Origin: Strigamia acuminata
Lineage: Eukaryota; Arthropoda; Chilopoda; Geophilomorpha; Linotaeniidae
Assembly (NCBI GenBank): GCA_949358305.1
Contig: OX442315.1
Location: 29,352,427-29,416,426, forward strand
Direction of reading: 5' to 3'
Length of the DNA stretch: 64,000 bases
Position numbers and translations under genes: made by a program. Shown here piece by piece: positions 33,868-48,110 of this stretch. Under the pieces are notes generated by a model. It was not told the DNA's origin. It saw only the letters and a list, made by a program, of their open reading frames with translations, and made no database searches. Each line of letters begins with the position of its first letter. The first letter of the stretch is position 1.

Positions 33868-36800
33868 CTATGCATATGACACACAAATGGTCATCAAAGA
33901 TATCAGAATTGTAGTCGTAATCGACAGAGAGATTATTAGTGAAGTGTCTGCTGAACTGAAACTTCCAACAGTTAAATCACTTTGTTTCATGAGCACCGCA
34001 TCAATGACATGGATTACACCATTCTTTGTATGCACGTCAGGCCGCCGTATTCGTGCCCGAACGTTCTCCCATTCGAGCCAATATTCTGAAATCAAATGTA
34101 ATAAAACGGATCAGTTTTCTGTTTTTGTTTTCCACACAAAATGCTTCTTTCTACCTGTCTCTCCGTGTTGAAATACTTTCCGAACAAAAACCTGTCCTTC
34201 AAACATACTTAAAACTTGTAACGTAACCAATTCCTCTATGCTGTATTGTGAATTAACTATCAAATGATGTTGTAGAATCTAAAAAAAAGGAAAAAATTAC
34301 TTAATATCAATATCTTGTGTGACAGTTTTGCAGTTTTCTCTACCTTTTTAACGTGATACGAATTTTCTCCAGACTGCAATTGTTGAAACATGTGTGGATA
34401 AACCGTCTGAACTTTCCTCCAAGCATCATTGCTGGGTACAAAATAAGTGAAAACCATTCCTGGTGACAGAAAACGATCATTCCACCTTTCTTGTTGTCCC
34501 ATATGGAAAGTTTCACTGCATTTAGAGATGTCAATAATTTGTACACATTTTTAAACATTATTCATCGCTCAAATAACGACCCTTACGTGAGTTCTATGTC
34601 ATTTTTTAATACTTCGTATAAAGTTTGAACGGGAATTCCAAGTACGCGATTAATTATGTGAACAACTCCATTTCTTCCCATCATATTAGGAGTTATTATT
34701 GTAGCATTCATTCCGCCTCCTTCCACAGTGTAATCTAAAATAAATAGAATAAATAAACATTATAAAACCAAAATAAACTTCCAATAATATGATATAAAAC
34801 TAACTTTTAAATGGCGGTTCGGGAACATCAAGAACTCGAAGAGATAACTTGCGGACATTATCTTGCACAATGACAGACATGCTCACTTGATGAGCAATGT
34901 TCTGAGTAGTCAATGACTTTGGAACCATATGAAGCTCAAGTAACTGTTAAAATTACAAAATAATAAATTAAAAATAATAATAAAACTAATAATTATAAAT
35001 GACGTTTAGGTCTTCAGGTGGAATCATGAGACGTCGAATAGAGAAGTTTGTTATTACAAAGTTTTTCCCTTTATTTATGCGCCTAAAGCCCGCCGTGTAG
35101 AACCCTCACTTTCAATGCTCGTCAAAGCAAGCGCCACTCGATTTAATATTCAGATTGCCTTCTACAGCGTCTTACCTCAATCTGCATTCAACCTGTAGAA
35201 AGCGGCATGCATATCCGAATCCAAATCCGACCACGACCACGAGCAGACTCATCAGAGTAAACCAGCTGTCGCCGATTCTCCGGCTAGATTCTCTCACATT
35301 GGCGACCAGGACAAGATTCTCCAGGTCAGCCAGTATCCCTTTGGTCTACGACGAACCAATTTCAAACCGTGAAGCACGATTGGGTGAGATGTTTGGGCTA
35401 TGCCATCACTGTGACCACTAGCGGTTACACGTGGAACCAGTGCTGGCCTGAGTGGCCTGAGTGAGAAAATGTCAAATGTTTATGGATGTGATGTGGCGCA
35501 CTTGAGTTGGCTTTAAAAAAGCGTGTTTCTTAGGTCCTTAATTTTAATTCAAACTTCTTGAAATTTTCTCGTCTTAAATGCAATCCAATAAATGGAGGCA
35601 ATAAACGTGCACGCTTTTTTCGCCCCTTATGCTCGCTGAGAGGCAGTTATAAGTTCATTAATGTCTGCAGGGCTACCCGGGGTCATTTCCTCATTAACCC
35701 TTCAACACAACCAACACATTTAGTGTTTATTGGGAACTGCCTCGTTACCAACAACATCTCGACGCCCCCATTTTGCACAAGCACCATTTGTCTGATGATA
35801 ACGTATGCGCATTAAATTCAAAATTTAACGAATAATTTAGCGTGTCATAAAAGAAAATGTTGGCTAAACTTATTACCTTTTTTACAGCATGAGGGTCTGT
35901 CTGGAGAATAAGTCTCTGACTGGGGAGCAAACTGTGAAACGCTTCGTTGCATGGAGCGAAAAAAGTAACTGGATTTGCACTTTCCAGCACGTGGAGTAAA
36001 CTGGGAGCAGAAGAATTGAGCAAGGAATACAGCTCACTAAATCACAAAAATACTTCCATTAAAATTGCACCCTTCTTTGAGCCGAGTCGAAATTTCTCCT
36101 ATTACCTGAGTCGTTTGTCTTTCTCGTCTTCAATAATTTCCATCACGTTTTGCTCAATGGCTACCAGAGGGCGATCGATTATGTGGACGACGCCGTTCTT
36201 GATGGGCACGTTGGCGCGAAGAATTTTTGCAACCACCACACCCAATTTCAAAGTATTGAAATCGCCTAATTTTGTATTACTCTGAACATACACTGCAAAG
36301 AAATTCATTAATTAAAACAACTATTTTATTCTGCTTTCATGTAAATAGTAGAATCAGAGTTCTACATAAATAGTTTAATGCGGCTGCCCCTGAGCTTTAC
36401 TGCTCAGCATTGTGGGCAAAAATGAAATATCTCCCAAAAGAATGTAATGGGACGATAATTTTAAATTGCTTTTAAATAAATGTCAATTTGAAATAACAAT
36501 TTATCGCGCACATTTTTACAAACTTAAAAAATATGTATTTTTTATGAACTTCTTATTTCTAAGAAATTTAAAAAAAAATATTTTCTTTTCATTTTTTTGA
36601 TTTATTAATTGTTTTTAGAGGTGGTAATGGTGATCTGAGCTTGAAAATCAAACCGAAATAAAACGTTGCGCAGTTACAAATGTGTTAAACGCATGACTAC
36701 ATTTTATTGTAAACCTCAGTCATCCAGACTTTAATACAAGCGCTATTACGCGCAATTTCGAGCATTTCCATGCAACTTTTGATGTTCCACAGTTCAATTT

Positions 36801-39551
36801 TCTAACGATACAGCTGTTGTTTGAAATGCTCGTTTTCCAATTTACGTCTGAAATCTCCCTCTTTCCCCATTCCTTGCGTTTTGATAACGACTTGGAATTG
36901 CACCAACTCCCAACACGCTTAAGGTTGGTCTTAATATGCAGTCGCATCTTCTTTTCAACCCTTTCGCAGCAATCCAACCAGCCAGGAAATGAACTTTCTC
37001 AACTATTAAATTCTCTGGCAAAACGTTTTTAATCAAGTCAGTCTGAAATTTAATTACTGCTTCTATCGACTCTGGTCGAAGAACGAGGTGGACATTCAAT
37101 GTTAGTGGCCAATTAGATTACACATTACAGGAGTGGACACCGGACTTTGTGTCCTCTCACACTCCAATGCTGAATAGTTGAAAGACAAACAACGCAGCAA
37201 ACTCTGCCTTCTAGTCCTACCAACTAAATCAAAATTAAAATGCTGTCGGATTTGGTCAACCAAATAATTCAATAATCATATATATTCTCAGGTAATAATA
37301 GCTTAATGGCACACATTATTGAAGATAAATGTGATAATGATGCACGTGGGAGTTCACTTAAATATCTCATTAGCAACTATTTAATTAAATCATGTAGTTG
37401 GGGATGAGGAGTGCGAAAATGAATTCTTGTCAATTTATCCAATTTAAAGAAAAATTGTCTATTGCGGACAAATTGGCAAATTGCGGTTTGTATTTCTACA
37501 TTTTTATTTAAATTGGACATTTTTAAGAAAGAGACAAATCACAAAGTTTCAACCAACTGGAACTAAGTAAGCTTTAAATTCCCAACACGTTTTCAAATGC
37601 AGCGACAATTATCAAAATAATTTAAACTCAAAGATCAACTTCAACTTTAAACGCCTCTAATGGAAATAAAAGTATAAAACGTAAATTTCAAGTGAAATGA
37701 ATATAAATTCAAGTCACTAGTTCGGAATACACACTGAAAGTAACTTATTTTTTTAAAAAATAAAAAAACGATACTCGCACGAGTAAATTTCCTCAGTGAA
37801 TATACCGAATTGAAAACGTATTTAAAGCTGGGCTTGAGTATAGTAATGTAATAACAAACTATTCCTGTTGCTGTATACAGAAAATTAAATTCACTTTTCG
37901 CACACAAAATAATAAAAAAGAAAAGTAATTCGAAAGACTAAATTGCTTTAAAGTAGATAAATAGCTTTTCTTACGATCATATCCATCGAGATTATTAGGT
38001 GAATACGATGTTTCATTAATCAAAGATAGCTGCACTTTCACTGAATCCACATCAGCATAACTGTCAAATTCTTCACGACCGAAAGCACGAGTAAAAAGAA
38101 CTTTGTCGTAGATGACGTGCACATCGATTACCTAAAATTGATTGAAAACAGACTTTTTCTTTTTTTTCTTTCTATTTTTTTCAATTTTCTTCCAACAAAA
38201 AAAAACTTTCCTTTCAGTTAAATAAGATAAATTCTAAAATTATACCTTATTGTCAATAAAACTGCGGTTAACTTTAGTAAATCCGCTGTTTACTGGCATG
38301 AAGTAAGTAGATCCTTCGCTTGCTGTGAACACGTGTTTGCGTGGCGAACGATGGACAAAGTATTCAAAATCACTAAAAAAAAAAAAAAAAAATAGAATGA
38401 TCGTATATTAAACAATAAAATATCTAATTTATTAATACAAACTAAATTGACACTGACATCTGACATTTATACACAAAATGTAAGGCTTAATGTAACTTAA
38501 ATACTGTGAACTCAATCAAGATATTAAATTATTCATCCAACATTTCGAATTTAAAGTTTTCAACAGACAGCTTGCCAAACACAAAGTGACAACTTCAACA
38601 AAAAAAAAATCATTTTCCATTTTTATCACCACTTTAAAATTTAGACTAGTCCTCATCAACTTCACTTCTACTTCATACAAAAAGTTTTTGACTTTAATCT
38701 TCAGTGGCAAAATAAGAAAAAAATAAAAAAAAAGAGAATAATAAAAGTATTAGACTTTGAAAAATATCAATTTTTCAAACTTCCATTTTCATAATTCAGT
38801 ATTAAGCCGATTAGAAGTATTGTTTGAATTTCTCATGGGAAGATGAAGCTTGAAACAATCATTTTTTAATCTTTATTTGTCATAAATCATTAATGACAAA
38901 CAGTCAGCAAACTTACGTCAATTGAAATTGGTGCATGTCAAAAGCCAATGGATTAGCCATGAATTTGAAAGCATCAGGATTGTTATATGAGGCATCGCTG
39001 TCTTTGGCTACAATTGGGTCTAACACTTCATCAATTATGTGCAAAACTTGGTCTCTGTCGAGTTTGTTACGAAGCCGGATGTCTCGTCTTATTATCTTCG
39101 CATTATTGACATACAACTCCTAAAAAAAAATCTTTTGTGAGTTCATGTGCTCTTGCAAACAATTTCACCACTCTTTTATAATTATCACGTAAACCAGCAG
39201 TAATTTTCAAGCAACGACGCTAAATACTCACTCTTTCATTGAAATACGCACGAACCCACAACCAGACAGGTAAATTGCCATCAACTTCACTGGATAGATA
39301 TTTATGTTTGTGAAACGAATCCGATGTGACTGGTGTGTTCGCTGCAAAAGTAACGAAGAATGTTAAAAACACATTCAAAATAAAAAGTCGTACAACTCAC
39401 ATAAATGGTAGAGCAAAAATTGTTCATCAATCGTAGCTAAATCCTGTCTTGAACGTGTTAGAGCAGCATTTGTTGGCGCAAAAACCGTCACGGTTCGATA
39501 ATCCATCAGCATTTTGATCACTTGTCCATGAGTTTCGATGAGTTCAAAAAA
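33868..39551 (-). CDS. Fas1: Fasciclin 1, GPI-anchored neural cell adhesion protein (N-terminal exon missing)
   Basis: Twelve exons: 39401-39551, 39232-39341, 38917-39119, 38246-38372, 37975-38131, 36106-36292, 35877-36036, 34805-34943, 34587-34734, 34344-34515, 34155-34278, 33868-34085. They join in frame to 1896 nt, 631 aa. Four FAS1 domains are seen, each with the start-type motif (TVFAPTNAAL, YFMPVNSGF, FFAPCNEAF, YFVPSNDAW) and the H-motif end (VLHIIDEVL, VVHIIDRPL, VVHIINRVL, VIHVIDAVL). The hydrophobic C-terminus (LIISLSITTTILISLMTICV) fits a GPI signal. Order, length and local similarity match insect Fas1 (about 650 aa), a homophilic adhesion molecule on axons. The first exon here begins in phase 0 at FFELIE, so signal peptide and first helix (about 30-40 aa) must come from an exon upstream of 39.55 kb. 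Candidates are noted separately. Confidence 0.93.
35096..35298 (+). mobile_element. LTR-like fragment (Gypsy-type?) inside a Fas1 intron
   Basis: A GC-richer 203-bp block starting TGTAGAACCC and ending TCTCTCACA, followed after one T by TGGCGACCAGGACAAGA (35300-35316). That has the form of LTR end, spacer base and primer-binding site. Retroelement-like sequence seems to continue to about 35430. No second LTR or coding region is seen, so it is a truncated remnant. It sits in the intron between exons 35877-36036 and 34805-34943, antisense to Fas1. Confidence 0.45.
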
Positions 39552-42500
39552 CTATAGAAATTGTAAACAAAAAAATACAGTTAAATTTTTAAATCATCAC
39601 TAAAAACCCTAAAACTGCTGCCATTTCATATCTCGTATTGTTGTCAGCTTTAAACAAACGTGGAGAAATCTCTATTATCTAAGAGATAATTCTTGAAAAA
39701 TCAAAACCTATCAAAACAAATGACAAGCCAATTAATTCTGACCAAACAACAACATTAATCCTCCAGAGTTAATGCCGTTACGAAATAAATCACTTACTCT
39801 TCCCCATCCTAAGCAGTAGTCACATTTTCCAATTAGTCGACGCTAACCCCTTCTCTGTACAGTCTGTATTGAATAGGTTAAGGCTAGACAGAACAATTGT
39901 TCTCACAAAAAATATTTTCTTGAATATTCTTGAATTTTTCTTGAATTTTTAACATTCAGTGGATAAAATAAATATTCAAATATTAATCGTATTGTTACAT
40001 TTTACGTGGGCATTCATTCCCCCTATGTGATTTGTTCTAAGAGTATTTTTTACAAGTTCAAATTGCACACCGAGCAATCTCTAGTGAAATACGGTCTTGC
40101 AAAAGAAAATTGCTTTGTTTCCTTTTACATCAATCACCTCAACTCTGTTCACCGCGAATATCCTTCTTTAGCAGTTAAACCAGGATGACAAAAACAAATT
40201 ACATTACCAGCATATTATGGGATAAGTACTGGCCATAGCTGAATGAATCAGAGAAAAATGTAGGCAGAGAAGTTAATAAATGCAAATGTGCAACACAAAG
40301 AAAAGATAATACGATTCGCAGACAAAATGCAAAACGGGCGGAATAGAAATTGCCAACAACATGCCTTAGCTAATCTCCACACCGAGGTACCATTCGTCGG
40401 CCAAAAGAAAAAGAAAAAAGAAAAACAGAAAATAGGAATTAACGAAAAAAAAAAAATGTTTAGAAAATTTTAAAAAAATTAATGAACTAAAGTTCATGTA
40501 TAATAATAACTCTGCTTTGCAATTAGGCAATTATATAGAAAAATTACGAGAAAAAAAAACCAATTTAAGGAATTTCACCTTGTAATGATTGCAATTAAAA
40601 ACACTAATGAAAGCCAACACTATCTTACCATTTTAATTTTTCTTTTTAACTTTTAAAAATTAACTTTTATACCCTAAACCGCAGACAACAGTTGAAATAA
40701 TGAGAAAAAAAATTAGGAAATGTAATTTGATTATATAAATAAAAGGGAGGAAAAAAATGACTCGCTAATAGTTGAGTTGGTGGATGCGACATAAAGTTAA
40801 CGGTTGGTCCGATCAGCCAACAATTTGGCAGCGAAATCACTGTTGGAAAACAGAAAGAAGGGTAGGCGGGTAATGACCCCCTTTTCCAACCCATCTGGTT
40901 TAAGCCACACCCTCAGCCAAAGCTGCAACTCAAAAGTTGGCTTCCATTTGTTACCGTAGGTCATGCAGGCCAGCATTCTAAAGAACTAGTGTTATGGTTA
41001 CGACGCAATGAGACATTTGTAGATGGCAGGGCAATTCCTATCTTTTATTAAACATTAAATCTTCTTTTTCCTTCCTATGAAAACAAATAAGTTCCGCAGA
41101 ATTTAAAAGCTGCCAACCTGACTGACAGTTGGGAGTAATTTACCGTACAACCTACGTATGATGTAAGAACCAAGCAAAAAAACGCATAAAACTAAAAGTA
41201 AAGTCCAGACAACAAAAATCTCGATATTGCACTCAGAACAACAAAACCATAATGGTGCACGACACGTAAAAAAACCCCAAGTGGGCCTGACTGGAAAACT
41301 AAATACAAAGAAAATAAAAATAAAACGCTTCCGTCAAGAGTTCTTCAAATATTTCTGTTTAAAAATTTATAAACCTATTTTCAGCAAATTTGAGAAATAA
41401 TCGCATAATGTAAATAATAAATTTATTTTTGTCCTTCTTGGCCCTTTCTATCCGCCCGGCCGCCAACTTCTACGCAGTATCTCATTCCATTCGGCCTAAA
41501 ATTCCCAATTCAGTCCGATTTTCTGCCTCCATCCCAACCACCCGGTCACTTTATCTCCTAAACCCAAAAATTTCGCATCCAATTCTACTAATACCGCTGA
41601 CCATGCGTTCAAAATGATTACAGCAGTCTGGTGGATGTTACATTCGGTACTACCAGGCACACTGTCGACTCTATCAATAAGAACACTGGCTTAAAGATGC
41701 TGTAATCAGTTTACACCGTGATAAAAGAGCACTAACAAGTAAGCTAAACCAAGAGCACACGTAAATCTTTTTGGAAAGAAAATTCTTTTAATAATTTTAT
41801 ACTAGAAAAAAAATGACTTTTATTTCATTTTCCAAAATGCCGAAACCTTAAATATAATTTAAAGATTTTCCTCAACGGGAAGAAGAGATTAAGTCTAAGT
41901 CCATTTTGAATGAACATCATAAAGTATGTGGGATCATCCACGGCATGTTGTTCGCCCATGGCAACAATTCATCTTCAATAACGTAGGTATAACATAGGCG
42001 TCAATACTTTTTTCCCTCCACATTTTGATTGATGAGATGTTACAAACTAGATGTAGCTATATTAATGGATCCGTCAATGCCGAGTGGGTGTGGAGCCAGC
42101 GGGAAATTAAGAGTGGAAGATGGATATAGAGGAAGTATTATACAAACGTTGTGTGCCTGCCAGCATGTGCCAGCCATGTTTTTGTATCCATCAAATTTTA
42201 TTGGCAGATAGAAAAGGAAATATAATGAAACTTTTTATTCAATTCTTGTCGGTCAGCCTTTTTCATTTCAGATACGCTATCGACACACCTTCAAAAAAAT
42301 GGAATAAATTCAACATCAGCCTTTCTGTACGTTTAATGCTTTACATTTACAATAAACCATTCCAAACTTAGCCGTTCACTCTTTTCTTTTCATTTAACTC
42401 ATCCCATTTTTATTCTGCTTTTCTAACAGCTTCTAAATCAGAAATAACACTTAGTCGTCCCGCAAGAAATAACAACGTCATTTTCACAGGCAATCCGCAA

Positions 42501-45500
42501 TAGCGAGCGTACTCCTATAAAAAAACTTACTCTTCCTCTCTCTATTCAATGGCAGCAGCACTACCAGCGGTGCTTGGAATGAAATGCTTATTTCGTGCGT
42601 GTAGTTATGTAGGTAAAGAAAAAAAAACGAAAAGAAAAAAAAAAAAAGAAAAAAAGCTAGGCCATATCTACTTGGGCACACTCCCCACGTGCGTTTCGGA
42701 TTGCTTTCCAGCTCTGGTCTGCACAGGTAAAAAGCGAAGGGACTCAAAATAGACTCATAAAAAACAGATTGTGCTTGCAAACAGCACCAGTGCAGCCTGT
42801 TGCCCATTGTCCGAAGCGCAGATGTGGCCAAGTACAATTTGGTTGCGTCGAGTAAGTTTACTCTTAACAGATTTGGAACGAGGAATAGAAGAAATAAAAA
42901 CACACAGCAATTTCCTCGAAAAATTGATGGAATACCTTATTATTCCAGGCCTCCCCCAAGAAAGAAAAAAATCATTGTTTTCGACATTTTCTCTTTCGGA
43001 TTATGGGCTGTAAAAGAGTCAACCGTTTAGCCCAGACAAGAAGAGAACAAGTTCAACAAAAATAAATACAATAGAAAGAAATGTAATTTTTTTTTTATTC
43101 TAACCAATCACCTACATGATCAAAGACATTTCGCACTTGTTCGTGCCCCTTTTCAAAAGAAATATTATTCAAAACCAGAGGAATGTTAAAGCGATTCGAA
43201 CATCAATCTTTATCTCTGCTGCGAAATGCTGGGTGAAAAAGAAGTCTATTCTTATTATTTTAAAATTGAAGTGAATCACAGGATTTTCTAAGTAAAAAGA
43301 GGGGAAAACCCGTCGTAAATAGTTTACTTATGGGTTTTAGCTTGACAGTTGCGCACCAGAAAATGAATGTTCAAAGTGCAAAATAGTAAGTTAGTGCATA
43401 TTTTACGTTAAGCCTCACGGTATGTCTTTTCTTCACCGCACGCTCACGAGACATGATGATTGTTTGCATCAGCAGTGTCCATGTCACGCAATATATAGCA
43501 GTAATGCACGATGTTTCTTCCCGTCTCTCTAGGTGGTGGCGCTTTACGAGTCTCTTAGGAATCCTTCAATCTCTCGAGAAAGATCCACGTAGAAAATAGC
43601 GAGAATAGGAGAGACGCACGTATGAAGAAATTAAACACCCCCAACCCGCTCCCCTCATAGAAAACAGCACAACTTCTTCAGGAAAGAAGGCTCAGGGGAC
43701 AAATAGAATGGATGCCAGGCAACGCACTAATATTGAAGACTGCAGCGCTATCCTGGTGGCCAAGTGCCAAACACATTTGGCACCAACTCAACAGCCTGAT
43801 CAACTCAACTTGTCTTATGACTTTACACATTTTCCTCCACAAAATAGTTGGATAAGAAAATTCTAAAAAAAAAAATAAACAAACGGAAAAGAAAAAACAT
43901 TTATTCATGGAACATGGATATTTTTAAATTTAAAAACAAAATTGAAATATGTTTGTGCGCCATTGGACAGCCTAAATTGATTTTTTTTTCCACAGAATAA
44001 TAGTTTAGCCAAACTTTTAAAGAAAAAAAAATTAGATTGTGAATGTAATTCGGCAACTGCTGAGTGCACAAATTCACAACAATGCCACCCAGTGTGGTAC
44101 ACGGCTGAAGTGTAGGAATGAATTTTTTTTTCATTTCCTTTCTATGAATAATTTATGCACCCCTGCCGGACGGAGAGGAAATCTCGCGGGGATACACGGG
44201 TTAGGAAACGTTGGGGGCTAGCAAACAATTCATCAACACGTGTGTGGGTGCGTGAAAATTCGTTGTTTCCACTCGGCTTGTTTGCTGGCACGATGTTTCA
44301 AGATAAATTAAAAGCAGCCAATTGAAAAAGATTTTGGGATTAGTTGTTCTAACTCTTTTTTTTTTTCGTTTCCCTTTGCTACTCCGAGTATTGTAATCTC
44401 TATTAATTTATGTGTCACAAAAATAATTAACACATGTTTTATTTATGTTCAGTCAACCTGTGACAGATTTTAAAGAAAAAAAATTATAAAAAAAAGTAAT
44501 AAATTTAATTAGAAAAATTAGATTTTCTTTCATCCTTCTATATTTATCTTCGTTCATTTTCGTGTGCAGTAAATTTCATCAAATCCCGAATCTTTAAAAG
44601 TGCCTAGAAACGTGAGAGAGAGAAAGTGTGATGAAAATTCCTTGGTCCACCTCCAGATGTCTCTGAATGTTCTTTGGCTCGAATAGTACATTTGTTAAAA
44701 TGGCAGAACAAATTGTTCACTTCCACGAGAAAGAAAAAAAAAAGAAAAAAAAAACGTTTACGTGGTCAGATTCCATCTGGCTACTGTATAAAGTTGAAAG
44801 ACCGAACATTCGTCAATGCAGACAGTTAATTTTGACCCAAAAAAACAAACCCAAAGTTATTTAATCCATAAAACGTCGTAAAGAGAATGCGATAAATCTT
44901 AATTAAATAACCGTTATGCGCTGTAAATGCTCCATAAACGTTTTCCTGATTGTATCTTATTTCAAAGAAAATTGTAACAATTCTTATAAGAATTTATTAA
45001 AGTGAGTGTCTGGATTTTAGCAGTGATGATGTTTATACGTCTTAATCTAATTTTCTACAATACACCAAACCAAATATTAACCTGCGTTAGTCCTGAAATA
45101 TGAACTTCTAAATGGCTCGTAATAACAAGTTTCACTCAATGCTTTAATTCAGAAATAAGACAACTGTAATCAAATTGCAAACAACAAACTCAAATAACAA
45201 CCAAACAACAACTCAGCTTGCTTTTTCTAATCATTTAATTTTTTTTATTTTTATTTTTGCAAAATTTTATCACATGATGATTGAGTTGGTGTTGGCAGAA
45301 GAGAAAAACAAGCATTCGAGTCGCGCTCATCAAAATGAAAGGAGGAATTGCGGAAAGAGGGAGTTGGATGAATGGATGTATAGAAACGAGAGTCGGTTGT
45401 GACGTCACGTACGAGTCAATATTAGAGAAATTGTGTTGAATGGGGAACTTAATTGAAACAAATTTCCATTTAGACCATAAATGAAACAATTCCAAAGCAG

Positions 45501-45552
45501 ACATTACCAGCTGAATAGTCAGTACAAATAATGAAATTTCAGCTCGTTAGCA
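39552..45552. other. Non-coding region upstream of Fas1 exons (probable long intron)
   Basis: No frame with family or splice support. Plus-strand oligopurine runs recur (about 40405-40470, 42615-42656, 43866-43900, 44726-44756). Three TCTTGAAT-like direct repeats lie at about 39920-39955. A pyrimidine-rich block at 41430-41610 holds a 62-codon frame without support. Confidence 0.4.
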
Positions 45553-45756
45553 TTACTCGTGCTTTAGACGTTGGTAGAAAAATGGCGAAATCCTCACTTT
45601 CAGATCTCCATTTCTTTGCCGACAGGTAGGCAACCACATGTCAACTTGACTTATGCACAACAAGAAAATTGCAACTTGTGCTACACATTTAATTAAATAC
45701 TTGAAGGCAATCTCGAGGAAAGCAAGTAAAGCGAGGTGGCGGGGTTGTGGAGGCAA
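45553..45756 (-). other. Candidate upstream Fas1 exon
   Basis: An open minus-strand frame encodes a hydrophobic segment (VAQVAIFLLCISQV) followed by CRQRNGDLK. It ends in phase 0 at a good donor (CTGAAA|GTGAGG, donor at about 45595). Joined to the first secure exon it would read NGDLK-FFELIE, similar in position to ELSQ-FYSLLE of insect Fas1. There is no in-frame Met before the hydrophobic segment, so another upstream exon or an error would be needed. Confidence 0.3.
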
Positions 45757-46450
45757 GACAGAGAATAAACACCAAGATTAAGGTACAGCAGACATGTTCA
45801 ATCTTGAGATGAAATATGAGTGAAGCTGTAATTAGCCAACAATTCTCATCTAAAGAAGTGTGTATAATGCACACATAAAAGGACAATTTGCCTTCTCAAT
45901 ATGGCTCTATGTCGCAACAAGCTATAGCAAACTATAGGATCTAAACTTAGACTGCTAATCTTATTTTCCAAGATTAAATTCATCCAAATTACTGGGAACG
46001 GTGAAAAGCCGGCTTTCAAATTATGTCTAACTGCAACAAATTGTGCTATAATATTGCTTCGTCTTTATACTCATAAAATTTGATCACTGGCACATTAATT
46101 TATACATTAAACGTAAATGAAAACTTTTGCACACAATTCTAACTTGTTTCCGTCTCGAAAAGTAAACTATAATTTTCCGTTTCCTTTTTAAAAATGTAAA
46201 AAAAGAAAGAAGTATAATACACTACGGTTACATTACGAAACTCCTGAAATTGAAATGCAGTTGCTTATTTGAAATAAAAATTTTTAATTAAAAAGAAGGC
46301 TTTTTATTATTTTAAAACGTCAGATGCGTATATTAAACAAGCATTTAGAGCCTTATACAATTTTGTTAGTCCAAAGGCAATGCATTCCGCGAATTGCCTG
46401 AAAATAAACATGTACCGATTCCTATGCACACTTTTATTTGAAGCAAACCA

Positions 46451-46517
46451 AAGTACACTTTTCTGCACCTAAATTGCACATACTGTATATGTGCAATTGA
46501 AGTGCAGAAAAGTACTT
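46451..46517. repeat. Near-perfect 67-bp hairpin
   Basis: Left arm 46451-46482 and right arm 46488-46517 are reverse complements apart from a 2-base bulge and two mismatches, with a 5-base loop CTGTA. The innermost stem is AATTGCACATA / TATGTGCAATT, followed outward by TTTTCTGCAC / GTGCAGAAAA. The length suits a pre-miRNA-like RNA, but the loop is short. It could equally be a young foldback insertion. Confidence 0.8.
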
Positions 46518-48110
46518 TTCATGAGCAAACGTGCAACCTTACACCAGGTGTAAACAAAAACACATCTTCCAAGTAAACTTAACATTTGTAAACAAAAAAA
46601 AATAATAATTTAAAATAAAGCAGCTCTACAATTCTTAATGAAAATTCTTTTGTAAAAAAAAAATAAAAATAAATAAATGTGGCAAAAATAAATCACAATT
46701 TTTCTTTCTTCTTTATTATTTTTTTTTACTGAAATGAGAAAAGAGATAATGAATCAGATGACATCAAAGGTTGGCGACGTCTGCTTTTTTTTCAAAAAAA
46801 AAATAATTATTGGAACTAAGTAATAAGATTTAGCAAGTAGTAAAATAAATGACATGAGAATTTCTATCATCAATTCGCCAATGGGTTGTCATGGTTACCT
46901 CACGATGAGAGATATGAATGAGCACATTTTCTTATCAGCAATGACGGCTTTGCAAATTACTCTGGTGTTTTCCATTTCAATATATGCGGAATAAGTTTGT
47001 TATCTGACAGTGAAATTGCAATTTCTTTTCTTTACAATTTTTGTTTTTGTTAAATGATTGTTTATTTTTTCTCCGTCCCCCTAGTTTTCAATTTATTTAA
47101 AAGCACCAATAAATTCCTACTCGAGGAAACAAACAGATAACGTTGTTTCCAAAATAAACAGTCTCCATCGAAGAAATCAGAAAAACAAATCCACAGTGTT
47201 AACAAACATTCCAAAAACATTATACCAATAAAAACCACCTTTGTACACGTATAAATAAACCACAAACAAAAAATAAAATTCATGGTAATAACCTGTGCGT
47301 CGCTCCAGCAGAAATACCATGTAAACAATAACTGCTCCTTATGGTGCATCTAATTCCACCCGTAAGGAATGCGCTGAGTTTGCACTGACAAATTACTTTC
47401 AGGCACATTTTTAATTGAAAAAAGTTCCCGGAATATTTGATTATCTCTGTTGAATCATAAGAAAGCTGCGCAATGCGAATCTATATCTATTTAGCATCAA
47501 CTTTTATCTTTTTCTCTTACATGGAAAAACGGATTTTCACGATTAATGCAACTTTTTAGTGCAGATAATATATTTTCTCAAATACTAACCAGGGAAAACT
47601 TTGTTTGCGCAGGAGTGAAAAAAAATTGAAAAAGGATAGGTAAAACATAGGCAAAAATCTCTACAATGGATTCAAATCCCATCTCTTCCCCAAAAGGATT
47701 GCCTTTGGCACCGGAGGTTGGTTTCCCCGCGTGAGTAATTCGCATCCCCAAATTCGCTCCACTGGGGATTTGCTATGCAAAGTAGTGAAGCCGTCTTGGC
47801 AGAATATACACTTGCTTTAATGGCAGGTTGTTTGGGGGTGTTGGCTTCTCTTTTCACCCTTCTTAAAGGTCGTAGCCAAAGTAAAGATTTGAGAAAAATC
47901 TTTCAATTTTTTTCTTCCCATCTGCTTTAAAAATAATAATAACAACAACACTAAAACTAAAAGTCGGAGTGGCCAATTAAAAGAAAGCAACTCTATTTAC
48001 ATTATTTAAGTGGTTGCTAGATGTGTTTTCTTTTCATCGAGGCTTTGATGCATTTGACAAACTACGTTAGTCGTAGCTCGTGACTGCGCCTGTGCAGATC
48101 GAATTTCATA

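Noticed and set aside
36842-37099. 85-codon minus-strand frame within the Fas1 intron 36293-37974
   Set aside because: Flanking exons join in frame and in alignment without it, and it shows no FAS1-type motif.
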